A model generated the notes under the pieces. That model was not told the origin of the DNA, ran no database searches, and saw only the letters and a list, made by a program, of their open reading frames with translations. This document shows positions 23,546 to 32,555 of a stretch of 64,000 bases of DNA, piece after piece. Origin of the DNA: DASYXW01 sp035934405 (GTDB taxonomy: Bacteria > Acidobacteriota > Terriglobia > UBA7540); NCBI GenBank assembly GCA_035934405.1, contig DASYXW010000074.1, positions 1-64,000 of the forward strand, written 5' to 3'. The translations under genes were made by a program, and so were the position numbers. The number at the start of each line of letters is the position of its first letter. Positions within the stretch are counted from its first letter, which is position 1.

Positions 23546-24748
23546 TCAGGCGGGCGGTGTAGCGGTCTTGCGCGGCGGGTTGAAGAACGGGAGGGGAGTT
23601 ACGGTAGCCGGCACGGTGTGGCGCACGGCTTCCACGGTGAGCTCGATCTGTAATCGGGTTCCATCCAAGGCCTGGGCGCGCTCAATGCTGGCGAGCGCGA
23701 TCATTTTCTTGAGCGTCGGCGACCACGTGGTGGAAGTTGCCTTGCCCACCTGCCCCTTGCCCCGATACACCGGCACCGCGAGGCGCGAAGCCGTGCTCGG
23801 CACCTGCGGGGCGAGGCCCGCTTTCTGGTAACGCTGCTCCACCTGGTTCCAGTCGATTTCGAGACCCACGAGTTTTCGCTTCGGCCCGCCGGCCTTCTTT
23901 TCCGCCGCCAGGGCCGCCTGGCCCACGAAGCTTTCCTTTTCGAGATGCACCAGGCGTCCGAGTCCGATCTCATCCGGCGAATACGCCTGCGATTCGATCA
24001 GCGCCTTCTTGCTCGAAAAGTAGTCGACTTCGATCAGGATGAGGCCGGCCTCGATCCGCGCCACGTCGAGCGCCAGCATGCCGGCGGGGTGAATGTCAAA
24101 CTCGCGCCCGCCCGCCATGATGGCGTCCCACACCTTGACGGCGTCGTTCCACGGAATCCAGATTTCATAGCCGAGGTCGCCGGTATAACCGGTGCGGGAA
24201 ATGTCCACCGGCACCCCTGCGATTCTCGTGTGGGTCACGCGGAAGTATTTCAGCTTGCCGATCGGCGCGTCCGAGATCTTGCGCAGAATCCTGGCCGAGG
24301 TCGGGCCTTGCAGCGCCAGCGCCGCCACTTGCTCGGAGATGTCTTCGATCTCGACGTTCATGCCGAGCGCGTTCTGCCGGAACCAGCGCAGGCTGGGATC
24401 GGCCGCCGTCCAGCGGTAGGCGTCCTCGCCGAGGCGGGTGACCGTCCCGTCGTCAATCACCTTGCCATGCTCGTCGCACCAGCAGGTGTAAATCACCTGA
24501 TCCACGGCTACCTTGTGAATGTCGCGCGTAATCACGCGATTCACGAGCCTGGTCGCGTCCGGGCCCGTCACGCGGTACTTGTAAAGCGGCGTGACATCAA
24601 TCAGCGCCGCGGCGTTGCGGATGGCGTTGTACTCATGCTCGTGGTGCGTCTCGTAAACGCTGACGGCATAGAACCCCGACCACTCGCGATAGTTCAGGCT
24701 CTCACACAGCGCGAAGGTTCGTTCGTGAACCGCAGTGCCAATCGGCAA
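23546..24748 (-). CDS. GcvT-like aminomethyltransferase
   Basis: This 400-residue protein has the GcvT folate-binding domain (about 1-270: TPLYKYRVTGPDA, CDEHGKVIDDGTV, LALQGPTSARIL, ISRTGYTGDLGYEIW) and the C-terminal GCV-T barrel domain (about 290-385). Classical GcvT moves a methylene group from the lipoyl H-protein to tetrahydrofolate. No gcvH or gcvP lies nearby, so it may be a GcvT-family demethylase. A TTG start at 24748, eight bases after GGAGGAG, fits best; upstream in-frame codons give sequence unlike the family. Confidence 0.85.
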   Translation of the reverse strand: MPIGTAVHERTFALCESLNYREWSGFYAVSVYETHHEHEYNAIRNAAALIDVTPLYKYRVTGPDATRLVNRVITRDIHKVAVDQVIYTCWCDEHGKVIDDGTVTRLGEDAYRWTAADPSLRWFRQNALGMNVEIEDISEQVAALALQGPTSARILRKISDAPIGKLKYFRVTHTRIAGVPVDISRTGYTGDLGYEIWIPWNDAVKVWDAIMAGGREFDIHPAGMLALDVARIEAGLILIEVDYFSSKKALIESQAYSPDEIGLGRLVHLEKESFVGQAALAAEKKAGGPKRKLVGLEIDWNQVEQRYQKAGLAPQVPSTASRLAVPVYRGKGQVGKATSTTWSPTLKKMIALASIERAQALDGTRLQIELTVEAVRHTVPATVTPLPFFNPPRKTATPPA

Positions 24749-25015
24749 GTGTGATCTCCTCCGGTATTCGAGTTCTTCGACCGAGCCCGGATTATAGCGG
24801 CCTGGCTGTCCGTTTCGCAACAAGCCTGGCGATGCCTGACAGGGCGGGACTGTCGCCACTTGGATTCGCTTGCGCGGGAATGACTGCGAGAACCCGCATC
24901 GGGGATTGAGATCAAGCCTCGGCCATGCTGACAAAGAGCGCCACTGCCGTTAGAATGGCTGTCCGGTCTCGGTGATGCCGCGGTTGCGGCCAACCGGGAG
25001 CGCGACCGAGGGCTC

Positions 25016-26596
25016 ATGAATTCCAAGTACGACGCCATCGTGATCGGAGGCGGGCACAATGGACTTGTGACCGCCGCGTACCTGGCTCGCGCCGGCAAGA
25101 AGGTCCTGGTGCTCGAACGGCGACACGTACTGGGCGGCGCGGCGGTGACGGAAGAAATCTTTCCCGGCTTCAAGTTCTCCGTGTGTTCCTACGTGGTGTC
25201 GTTGCTGCGACCGGAAATCATCCGCGAGCTGGACCTGCCGCGCCACGGACTGGAAATCCTCCCCCTCGACGGTACGTTCACACCCATGCCCAACGGCGAT
25301 TACTTGTGGCGCGTGAACGACCACGCCAAGACGCGCCGCGAGATCGCGCGCCATTCCAAGGTTGACGCCGAAGCCTATGAGGAATACGGCAAGGCGATGG
25401 CGGAGATGGCGAAGTTTGTGAAGCCCATTCTCTCGATGACGCCGCCCGACCCGACCGAGCTTTCGCTTGAAGGCATCCGCAAGCTGCTGTTCCTCGGCAA
25501 GCGCTTCCAGTCGCTCCCGGGCCCCGACCAGTACAACCAGGTGCAGTTGATGACCATGAGCGCGGCGGATTTTCTCGACCAGTGGTTTGAGACCGACGTG
25601 CTCAAGGCCACCATGTCCGCCTCCGGCATCATCGGCACGTTCCTCGGCGTGCGCTCGCCCGGCACCGCGTACGTCTTGCTGCACCACTATATGGGCGAGA
25701 TTGACGGCGCCTTCCGTTCCTGGGGATTCGCTCGAGGGGGCACGGGCGCCATCTCGAACGCGATCGCCGATGCGGCGCGCGAAGCCGGAGTGGAGATCCG
25801 CACCCGATCGCCGATCGCGAAGATCCTGGTGAAGAATGGCCAGGCTACAGGTGTAGTCCTCGAAGGTGGTGAAGAGATCAAGGCCGGTGTGGTTTCTTCC
25901 AGCGTTGATCCCAACCTGACGTTCCTCAAGATGATTGATTCGAAGGAGTTGCCCGGCGAGTTTCTCGACGAGGTGCGGCGCTACAAGTTCCGCGGCTCGT
26001 CCGGCAAGGTCAACCTGGCGCTCGACGCGCTGCCTGATTTCAAATGCCTGCCGGGCGCGGGGCTGCACCTGCGCGGCGCGATTTCGATTTCGCCGAGCGT
26101 CGACTACATGGAGCGCGCCTACGACGAGGCGAAGTACGGCCACTATTCGAGCCATCCCTACATCGACATGGTGATTCCGACGCTGACCGACCCGAGCGTG
26201 GCACCGCCCGGCAAACACATCCTTTCGTGCTTCGTGCAGTACGCGCCCTACAAGCTGAAGGATGGCACGTGGGACGAGCAGCGCGAGGCTTTCGGCGATA
26301 CGGTGGTCAGTACCATTGCCGAGTACGCGCCGAACATCAAGAACATCGTCGTGGGCCGCCAGGTGCTGACGCCGCTCGATCTCGAGCGCGAGTTCGGCCT
26401 GACGGAAGGAAACATTTTTCAGGGCGAGCTGTCACTCGAACAGTTATTCTTCCTGCGTCCGGTGCCGGGCTGGGCGCAGTACCGCACGCCGGTCAAGAAC
26501 CTCTATATGTGCGGCTCGGCGACGCATCCGGGGGGAGGAATCATGGGCGCACCGGGGCGTCTGGCGGCGATGCAGATTTTGAAAGACTGGAAGTAA
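25016..26596 (+). CDS. PYROXD2-like FAD-dependent oxidoreductase
   Basis: This 526-residue flavoprotein of the phytoene desaturase/amine oxidase superfamily has the FAD-binding IVIGGGHNGLVTAAYLA (8-24) with VLVLERRHVLGGAAVTEE, mid-domain WGFARGGTGAISNAIADAA, and C-terminal YMCGSATHPGGG. This set marks the PYROXD2/CrtI-like clade, whose substrate is generally unknown. It is divergent from the gcvT-like gene with 267 bases between, which suggests a shared regulatory region. No carotenoid genes are nearby. Confidence 0.88.
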   Translation: MNSKYDAIVIGGGHNGLVTAAYLARAGKKVLVLERRHVLGGAAVTEEIFPGFKFSVCSYVVSLLRPEIIRELDLPRHGLEILPLDGTFTPMPNGDYLWRVNDHAKTRREIARHSKVDAEAYEEYGKAMAEMAKFVKPILSMTPPDPTELSLEGIRKLLFLGKRFQSLPGPDQYNQVQLMTMSAADFLDQWFETDVLKATMSASGIIGTFLGVRSPGTAYVLLHHYMGEIDGAFRSWGFARGGTGAISNAIADAAREAGVEIRTRSPIAKILVKNGQATGVVLEGGEEIKAGVVSSSVDPNLTFLKMIDSKELPGEFLDEVRRYKFRGSSGKVNLALDALPDFKCLPGAGLHLRGAISISPSVDYMERAYDEAKYGHYSSHPYIDMVIPTLTDPSVAPPGKHILSCFVQYAPYKLKDGTWDEQREAFGDTVVSTIAEYAPNIKNIVVGRQVLTPLDLEREFGLTEGNIFQGELSLEQLFFLRPVPGWAQYRTPVKNLYMCGSATHPGGGIMGAPGRLAAMQILKDWK

Positions 26597-26624
26597 TCCA
26601 CAGACTGCGCGGATTACCAGGATT

Positions 26625-27062
26625 GTGAGGGCGGGCGTGATTGTGGCGCAACCGTTTCGAGTCCTCGACCACACGGCGGACGTCGGATTCGAGGCCTTCG
26701 GCGCGACACGCGAGGAGGCCTTTCGCAATGCGGGCCGCGCGCTGATGAACCTGATTGTCGATCTCAATTCAGTTGAGCCGCGAGAGACCGTGCCGCTTCA
26801 AGTGGAAGCCGTCGACGCGTCGAGCTTGCTGGTGAACTGGCTGAGCGAGATTCTTTATCTCCAGGACACTGACGGCTGGCTGTTTGGCGACTTCGAGATT
26901 TCCAGTCTCAGCGACCGCACACTCACCGCCCTTGCGCGCGGAGAGAAGTTCGATCGCGAGCGGCATCAAATCAAACTGCTGGTGAAAGCCATCACGTACC
27001 ACCAGCTCGCCCTGGAGCAGACGGCAGAGGGCTGGCGCGCACAGGTTTATGTGGACATTTAG
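26625..27062 (+). CDS. Archease
   Basis: This 145-residue protein has the archease pattern: FRVLDHTADVGFEAFG near the N-terminus (metal-binding Asp/His), then LLVNWLSEILYLQDTDGWLF, VKAITYHQL and a terminal VYVDI. Archease is the activator of the RNA ligase RtcB, promoting guanylylation and turnover; rtcB lies one gene downstream. The start is GTG at 26625, with in-frame GTGs four and six codons on as alternatives. The 3' end overlaps the next gene by 14 bases. Confidence 0.92.
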   Translation: MRAGVIVAQPFRVLDHTADVGFEAFGATREEAFRNAGRALMNLIVDLNSVEPRETVPLQVEAVDASSLLVNWLSEILYLQDTDGWLFGDFEISSLSDRTLTALARGEKFDRERHQIKLLVKAITYHQLALEQTAEGWRAQVYVDI

Positions 27063-28125
27063 AGCAAGGGTCAGGGATCAGGGGTCGGGGGCCAGGCGCG
27101 GTACGAAGGCCGTGCCCGAGCCGCATCTACTTTCTGTCGTCGGTCGCCTGCTGCTCATCGCATTCCTTTGCCTGTCCCCTGTCCTCTGTCCCCTGTTCCC
27201 TGCCTTTGCCGCCGGCACGCGCTACGAAGTGCGGGAAATCAAGCCGCAGGTCTACGCCTGGATTCCCGAAGACATCATCGAAGAGGACGGCGACCCGGAT
27301 TTCACGCGGGCTGGAACGGCGGGGTTCATCGTGACGAGGCAAGGCGTGGTGGTCGTCGATACGACGAACACGCCGTTTCACGGCCGCGAATTGCTCTACG
27401 AAATCCGGCAACGGACCGAGCAGCCCGTCACCTACGTCGTTGACACGAACGGAACCAGCGACCAGGTGCTCGGCAACGAGGTCTTCCTCGATCTTAACGC
27501 CACAATCCTCGCGACGCCCGGTGTTCAGGCCGCGATGCGCGAACGCCAACAACAGCTCAGTCGCCTCATGACAGGCGACCGAAAGCTGCAGCGCCGCATG
27601 CGGGGCATTCACATCAAGCTGCCGGGCCGGACCTTCCAGGGGGAAATGCTTCTCAGGCCCGGCGGGCAGGAGATCAGGCTGATGAGCCTCGACACGGGAG
27701 GCTCCGATCTGGTGGTCTATCTGCCGGTGGCCAAGGTAGTCTTCCTGGGCGACCTCTTCGAGAACCACTACTTACCGCAGCCTGAGCCCGGGCCCGAATC
27801 GAGAAACATCCACCAGTGGATCGATGCCCTGAGGACGGTCGAAGCCTGGGACGCTGAGGTCTACGTGCCCGGCCACGGCGAGCCCGGCGCCAAGAAAGAC
27901 GTGGCAGCGTTCCGCGAGTTCTTAGAATGGCTCTCGAACGAGGTACAGACGCGAATCGCGGAGCGGAAGAACCTTGAGCAGACGAAGACCGAACTCGTTC
28001 CCCTGGTCGAAAACTATCACTGGCGCGCGCCGGAACTGGCGCCCGGGGTGGTGACGGCAGTTTACCAGCAGTTCGTGGAGGAGAGTTCCCGCGCCCCAGA
28101 GCCTGTTTCGCCGCCGAAGAACTGA
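27049..28125 (+). CDS. Exported metallo-beta-lactamase-fold protein, metal site degenerate
   Basis: This 358-residue protein has a signal peptide (core about 31-53, ending FPAFAA) and an MBL fold: TAGFIVTRQGVVVVDTTNTP, VVDTNGTSDQVLGNEVF, LVVYLPVAKVVFLGDLF and VYVPGHGEPG. The usual THxHxDH box reads TNGTSDQ (133-139), so three of four ligands there are lost; the next His is Asp215. Only Asp138, Asp235 and His276 remain. Hydrolase activity is therefore doubtful. It sits between archease and rtcB, overlapping the former and five bases before the latter. A GTG at 27112 would give a shorter, more typical signal peptide. Confidence 0.75.
   Translation: MWTFRARVRDQGSGARRGTKAVPEPHLLSVVGRLLLIAFLCLSPVLCPLFPAFAAGTRYEVREIKPQVYAWIPEDIIEEDGDPDFTRAGTAGFIVTRQGVVVVDTTNTPFHGRELLYEIRQRTEQPVTYVVDTNGTSDQVLGNEVFLDLNATILATPGVQAAMRERQQQLSRLMTGDRKLQRRMRGIHIKLPGRTFQGEMLLRPGGQEIRLMSLDTGGSDLVVYLPVAKVVFLGDLFENHYLPQPEPGPESRNIHQWIDALRTVEAWDAEVYVPGHGEPGAKKDVAAFREFLEWLSNEVQTRIAERKNLEQTKTELVPLVENYHWRAPELAPGVVTAVYQQFVEESSRAPEPVSPPKN
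27067..27204 (+). repeat. Coding 7-mer array pair in a signal peptide
   Basis: Left arm AGGGTCA, GGGATCA, GGGGTCG, GGGGCCA (27067-27094); right arm TGTCCCC, TGTCCTC, TGTCCCC, TGTTCCC, TGCC (27173-27204). The right arm encodes the hydrophobic core and c-region of the signal peptide of the MBL-fold protein. Confidence 0.8.
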
Positions 28126-28130
28126 AACCG

Positions 28131-29579
28131 ATGCCCGTTGCACAACATGAGTTGCAGAAGCTCGACGACTACCGGTGGCTGGTGCCGCAGGGAACCCGGC
28201 CCGGCATGCTGACGGATGCGCTCGTATACACCGACGAACGACTGCTGCAGGACCTTCTGAAGGACCAATCGCTCGAACAGGCGATCAATGTGGCCATGCT
28301 GCCCGGCATTGCCGGACGCTCGCTCGCCATGCCCGACATCCATCAGGGCTACGGATTCCCCATCGGCGGCGTAGCGGCGACGCTCCCTGACGAAGGCGGT
28401 GTGGTCTCGCCCGGCGGCGTCGGCTTCGACATCAACTGTGGCGTGCGGTTGCTGGCGAGCACGCTCACCGTCGGCGACGTTCGGCCGAAGATGCGGGAGC
28501 TGGTGAACCAGCTCTTTCGCGATATTCCGTCGGGCGCCGGACGCGGCGGCAACGTTCACGTCTCCTATCAGGAGCTCGACCGCGTGCTCACCGACGGCGC
28601 GGCCTGGATGGTCGCTCACGGCTACGGCCGCCCGGAGGATCTTGAAACCTGCGAAGAGAGCGGCGCCATCGGCGGCGCGGACCGTGAAGCCGCGAGCGAT
28701 CGCGCCAAGAAGCGCGGCCTCGCGCAGATTGGCACGCTCGGTTCCGGCAATCACTTCCTGGAAGTGCAGTACGTGGAGCGCGTGTTTGAGCCGGAGATCG
28801 CGCAAACGCTGGGCTTGCACGAAGCCGAAATCGTCATTCTGATTCATTCCGGGTCGCGCGGGTTCGGCCACCAGGTTTGTACGGACTACCTCCGCGACAT
28901 GGATGAAGCGATGCGCCGCTACGGCATCAACGTCCCCGACCGACAGCTCGCCTGCGTGCCGGTGCACTCGCGTGAAGGGCAGGCGTATCTCGGCGCGATG
29001 CGCGCCGCGGCCAATTTCGCCTGGGCCAACCGCCAGGGCATCACGCATTTCACCCGCGGCGCGTTCAAGCGCATCTTCGGGGAGAAGGAGGAACTGCGGG
29101 TCGTCTATGACGTCTGCCACAACATCGCCAAGCTCGAACGGCACACCGTAGGCGGGCGCGAGCGCAAGGTGATGGTGCACCGGAAAGGCGCCACGAGGGC
29201 CTTTCCGGCTTCACGTCCCGAAGTGCCCGCAGCGTACAAGTCCGTAGGCCAGCCGGTGCTGATTCCCGGGTCCATGGGCACAGCTTCTTACGTTTTAGTC
29301 GGTGCGGAGGGCGCGCTGCGCGAGACTTTTGGCACCACGTGCCACGGCGCAGGTCGGGTGATGAGTCGGACGGCGGCGAAGAAATCCGCTTACGCCGCAA
29401 ACGCCCGCGAGCGCCTGGAAGAGCAAGGCATCATCGTCCGCGCCGAGACACGCGACGGCATCACGGAGGAGATTCCCGAGGCCTACAAAGACGTCGACGC
29501 GGTCATCAACGTGGTCCACAACGCCGGATTGTCGAAGCGTGTGGCGCGGCTCAAGCCGCTGGGCGTCATCAAAGGCTGA
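28131..29579 (+). CDS. rtcB: RNA ligase RtcB
   Basis: This 482-residue ligase joins 2',3'-cyclic phosphate or 3'-phosphate ends to 5'-OH RNA using GTP and Mn. Metal and catalytic residues are visible: GVGFDINCGVR (Asp100, Cys103), GSGNHFLEVQ, HSGSRGFGH, VCHN, and the guanylylated His in TTCHGAGR. No intein is present. Five bases after the MBL-fold gene and in the same direction as archease, it forms an RNA-repair operon. Which RNA it repairs (tRNA, rRNA) is not shown. Confidence 0.97.
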   Translation: MPVAQHELQKLDDYRWLVPQGTRPGMLTDALVYTDERLLQDLLKDQSLEQAINVAMLPGIAGRSLAMPDIHQGYGFPIGGVAATLPDEGGVVSPGGVGFDINCGVRLLASTLTVGDVRPKMRELVNQLFRDIPSGAGRGGNVHVSYQELDRVLTDGAAWMVAHGYGRPEDLETCEESGAIGGADREAASDRAKKRGLAQIGTLGSGNHFLEVQYVERVFEPEIAQTLGLHEAEIVILIHSGSRGFGHQVCTDYLRDMDEAMRRYGINVPDRQLACVPVHSREGQAYLGAMRAAANFAWANRQGITHFTRGAFKRIFGEKEELRVVYDVCHNIAKLERHTVGGRERKVMVHRKGATRAFPASRPEVPAAYKSVGQPVLIPGSMGTASYVLVGAEGALRETFGTTCHGAGRVMSRTAAKKSAYAANARERLEEQGIIVRAETRDGITEEIPEAYKDVDAVINVVHNAGLSKRVARLKPLGVIKG

Positions 29580-29731
29580 AGGGCATTCTCAAAGGGAACC
29601 TGCTTGTGGCCCGCGCTCAGCTTGCCTTCGACCCGGCTAGTAACCTATACTCCGCTTGAAAGCAGCGGCCGCCGAGGCGGGCGGCGCGGGCAAATCCCAG
29701 TGGGGCCATTAGGACCGGGAAGGATCTTGCG

Positions 29732-29934
29732 ATGGCGGCAACCGTGTGGAAGGGTTATCTGCCCTTTGGGCTCACCTCCATCCCCATTCGTCTCTTTTCT
29801 GCGGCGCCAGTGAAGGCGTCCATTTCAGCCAGCTTCACAAAGAGTGCCACACGCGCATCAAGCGACCCCAGGACGTGCTGATCGAAGAGGAAGAACTCGG
29901 CAGCAGCTTGGCGCTCCGGGTTGAGGGCCAGTAA
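29732..29934 (+). pseudogene. Truncated, frameshifted ku remnant
   Basis: The first frame reads MAATVWKGYLPFGLTSIPIR then LFSAA, the N-terminus of bacterial Ku (WKG.ISFGLV.IPV.LYSA). A one-base shift then gives SEGVHFSQLHKECHTRIKRP and DVLIEEEELG, again Ku-like, but the CPxC zinc-like segment and about 200 downstream residues are missing. The fragment stops at 29934, just before the P1 peptidase. It is a non-functional relic of the NHEJ end-binding protein; no ligD is in the window. Confidence 0.8.
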
Positions 29935-29953
29935 AGTGGTAGAGAGGAAGCGG

Positions 29954-31132
29954 ATGTCGAAACGTTTCGCATTTTTCGCCGTGCCGGCGCTCGTGCTGCT
30001 TGGTCTGACGCGGGCGGCCGCGCAAAGCAAGCCGCGGGCGCGCGACCTGGGTGTGCCCTTTGACGGCGTGCCGGGCGCGCTTGACGCCATCACCGACGTC
30101 AAGGGCGTCGAGGTGGGATTCACCACCCTGATCTCCGGCCAGGGGAAGCTCGTGGTTGGACAAGGCCCGGTTCGGACCGGCGTCACCGCGATTCTGCCGC
30201 GCGGTAAACAGTCGAGCGATCCGGTTTTCGCGGGGTGGTTTTCCCTCAACGGCAACGGCGAGATGACTGGCACTACCTGGGTGGAGGAATCCGGATTCCT
30301 GGAAGGCCCGGTGATGATCACCAACACTCACAGCGTGGGCGTGGTGCGTGACGCCGTGATCGCCTGGCGCGTGAAGCACGGCCAGCCGCCGGGATCGGAA
30401 TACTGGTGGTCGCTGCCGGTGGTCGCCGAAACCTATGACGGCTATCTCAACGACGTGAACGGATTCCACGTGAAGCCCGCGGACGCCTTTCACGCCCTCG
30501 ACACGGCGCGCGGCGGGCCGGTCCGGGAAGGCAACGTCGGCGGCGGCACCGGCATGATTTGCTATGAGTTCAAAGGCGGCACCGGAACCGCATCGCGGCG
30601 GCTCGATGCCAAGTTCGGAGGCTACACGGTGGGCGTGCTGGTGCAATGCAACTGCGGCGAGCGCGACTTCCTGCGGATTGCCGGCGTTCCGGTGGGCAAG
30701 GAGATTCCGGAGAACAAGGTGTGGGCGAAGGCCGCCGGCCCCGGCCATGAAGATACCGGCTCCATCATCATCGCGGTTGCCACGGACGCCCCGCTCATGG
30801 CCAATCAGCTCAAGCGCCTGGCGCGGCGCGCCGCGCTGGGTCTCGCGCGCACGGGCACCATTTCCGGCAACGGCTCGGGCGACATCTTCATCGCTTTTTC
30901 CACCGCCAACCCGCACGCCGCCGATCCGGCCGGCATCCGGCATCTCGAAATGCTCCCCAACGACCAGATGGATCCGCTCTTCGAGGCTACCGTCGAGGCT
31001 ACAGAAGAGGCCATCGTGAACGCGATGGTGGGCGCCGAGACTATGACCGGCATCAACGATCACCGGGTGGAAGCGCTTCCGCACGCGAGGCTGCGCGAGG
31101 TTTTGAAGAAGTACAACCGGCTCGCCCATTGA
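29954..31132 (+). CDS. Exported P1-family (DmpA-like) peptidase
   Basis: This 392-residue protein has a signal peptide (ends RAAAQ) and the P1/DmpA fold: ARDLGVPFDGVPGALDAITD, VEVGFTTL, TNTHSVGVVRDAV, then GNVGGGTGMICYEFKGG and, near residue 300, SGNGSGDIFIAF, the region of the self-cleaving nucleophile Ser (GSGD). DmpA-type enzymes are aminopeptidases or beta-peptidyl aminopeptidases that mature by internal cleavage. The ATG at 29954 has GAGGAAG upstream; an ATG 33 bases earlier lies inside the ku remnant. Confidence 0.9.
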   Translation: MSKRFAFFAVPALVLLGLTRAAAQSKPRARDLGVPFDGVPGALDAITDVKGVEVGFTTLISGQGKLVVGQGPVRTGVTAILPRGKQSSDPVFAGWFSLNGNGEMTGTTWVEESGFLEGPVMITNTHSVGVVRDAVIAWRVKHGQPPGSEYWWSLPVVAETYDGYLNDVNGFHVKPADAFHALDTARGGPVREGNVGGGTGMICYEFKGGTGTASRRLDAKFGGYTVGVLVQCNCGERDFLRIAGVPVGKEIPENKVWAKAAGPGHEDTGSIIIAVATDAPLMANQLKRLARRAALGLARTGTISGNGSGDIFIAFSTANPHAADPAGIRHLEMLPNDQMDPLFEATVEATEEAIVNAMVGAETMTGINDHRVEALPHARLREVLKKYNRLAH

Positions 31133-31166
31133 GCTGCGCGCGTCGCGGCTGCATGGGACGGCGGCG

Positions 31167-32357
31167 CTACACCCCGGCCAGGCTCAACTGGCCGCAGGCG
31201 GCCATCACGTCCTGGCCGCGGGAAATGCGAATGAACGTGGGCACGCGCCGCTCGGCCAGAACCCGCTGGAACCCCAGCACGCGCTCCATGGGCGACGCGC
31301 GATAAGGTAGTTCGGCGCCGCCGTTGTAAGGAATCAGGTTCACCCGCGACCGGATGCCGCGCACGAGCTCCGCCACCCGCGCAGCATCGGCGTCCGAATC
31401 GTTGATGCCATCCAGCATCACGTACTCAAAGGTCAGGCTCTCGCGCGGCCGCAGCGGATAGGCGCGGCAAGCCTCCACCAAATTCCTCAGCGGATACTTC
31501 CGGTTAATCGGCATCAGCGCCGAACGCTGCTCTTCGCTCGAGGCGTTCAACGAAATCGCCAGCTTGGGGCGCACCGGCGCGCGGGCGAAATCGTAAATGC
31601 GGGGCACGATGCCCGCCGTTGAGACCGTGATGCGCCGCAACGCGATGCCGCAACCCTCGTGATCGGCGAGGATCTGCGCGGCATTCATCACGGGGCGGAA
31701 ATTCAGCAGCGGCTCTCCCTGCCCCATAAACACCACGTTCAGCCGCGGCGGCGCCTTGGCCGCCGACCGCGTCGCAAGCTCGTGCGCTTCCGCAATCGCC
31801 AGCACCTGCCCCACGATCTCCCCCGCCGTCAGGTTGCGCTTCACCCCGAGCAAGCCGGTGAAGCAGAACTTGCAATCCACCGCGCAGCCCACCTGGCTCG
31901 AAATGCAGAGCGTCGTGCGATGGTCGCCGCCATTCTCGGCGGGAGCGGCGTCTTCGCCGCTCGGAGCGATTGCTCCGAGATCTCGCCCCGAAGGCGTGGC
32001 CACGCCGCGGCGCATCCGCCCGTCCCGCGACCGCGCCGGCGGCATGCGCCATGGCATGTAGACGGCTTCCACCGTCGCGCCGTCCTCAAGCCCCAATAGG
32101 TAACGTATGGAACCGTCTCGCGATTCCACCGCGCGCTCAATGCTCGGATAAGCCACCCGATACTCCGAGGCAAGGCGGGTGCGGAACTCGCGGCTGAGGT
32201 CGGTGATGGCAGCGAAATCGCGCTCGCGGCGCGCGTACATGGCCCGGTAAATCTGCGCCCCCCGGTAGCGCGGCTGGCCCCGCTCGAGCGCGAATTGCTC
32301 CAGCTCGATGCGGGTAAGGCCCAGCAGATTCCTGTCCGGTCTGGCTAGGGTGTCCAT
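31167..32357 (-). CDS. rlmN: 23S rRNA/tRNA A2503-C2 methyltransferase RlmN with insertion
   Basis: This 396-residue radical-SAM enzyme methylates C2 of adenosine 2503 of 23S rRNA. The cluster motif is CAVDCKFC (158, 162, 165); VVFMGQGEPL, SLNASSEEQR and the C-terminal cysteine in VMAACGQLS are present. Between YMP (101) and the TTLCISSQVGC strand lies an extra segment of about 45 residues (103-147) that most RlmN lack. It is encoded by three consecutive palindromes, so it looks like a repeat captured in frame. ATG 32357 is preferred; an earlier start would add an unrelated 44 residues. Confidence 0.93.
   Translation of the reverse strand: MDTLARPDRNLLGLTRIELEQFALERGQPRYRGAQIYRAMYARRERDFAAITDLSREFRTRLASEYRVAYPSIERAVESRDGSIRYLLGLEDGATVEAVYMPWRMPPARSRDGRMRRGVATPSGRDLGAIAPSGEDAAPAENGGDHRTTLCISSQVGCAVDCKFCFTGLLGVKRNLTAGEIVGQVLAIAEAHELATRSAAKAPPRLNVVFMGQGEPLLNFRPVMNAAQILADHEGCGIALRRITVSTAGIVPRIYDFARAPVRPKLAISLNASSEEQRSALMPINRKYPLRNLVEACRAYPLRPRESLTFEYVMLDGINDSDADAARVAELVRGIRSRVNLIPYNGGAELPYRASPMERVLGFQRVLAERRVPTFIRISRGQDVMAACGQLSLAGV
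31943..32006. repeat. Three tandem palindromes inside rlmN
   Basis: GAGCGGCG/CGCCGCTC (31943-31962), TCGGAGC/GCTCCGA (31961-31978) and the perfect palindrome GGCGTGGCCACGCC (31993-32006) follow one another within the region encoding the extra RlmN segment. Confidence 0.75.
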
Positions 32358-32555
32358 GGCTGTGGCTAAGCTATCGTAGCACGGCGACGACACGGCGACA
32401 GTTGGCGCCGTGGATGCCATGAATTGAAGTATCCTCAGGCTGACGTACTCTCCGGCACACGTCTTTGGTCCGTACGTCCAGCCCGGCATGACGGTCGTCG
32501 TAGGAGTTCTGGCATTTCGTCGCCGCGGGGATTAAGTGACACATTATCAAACTTT

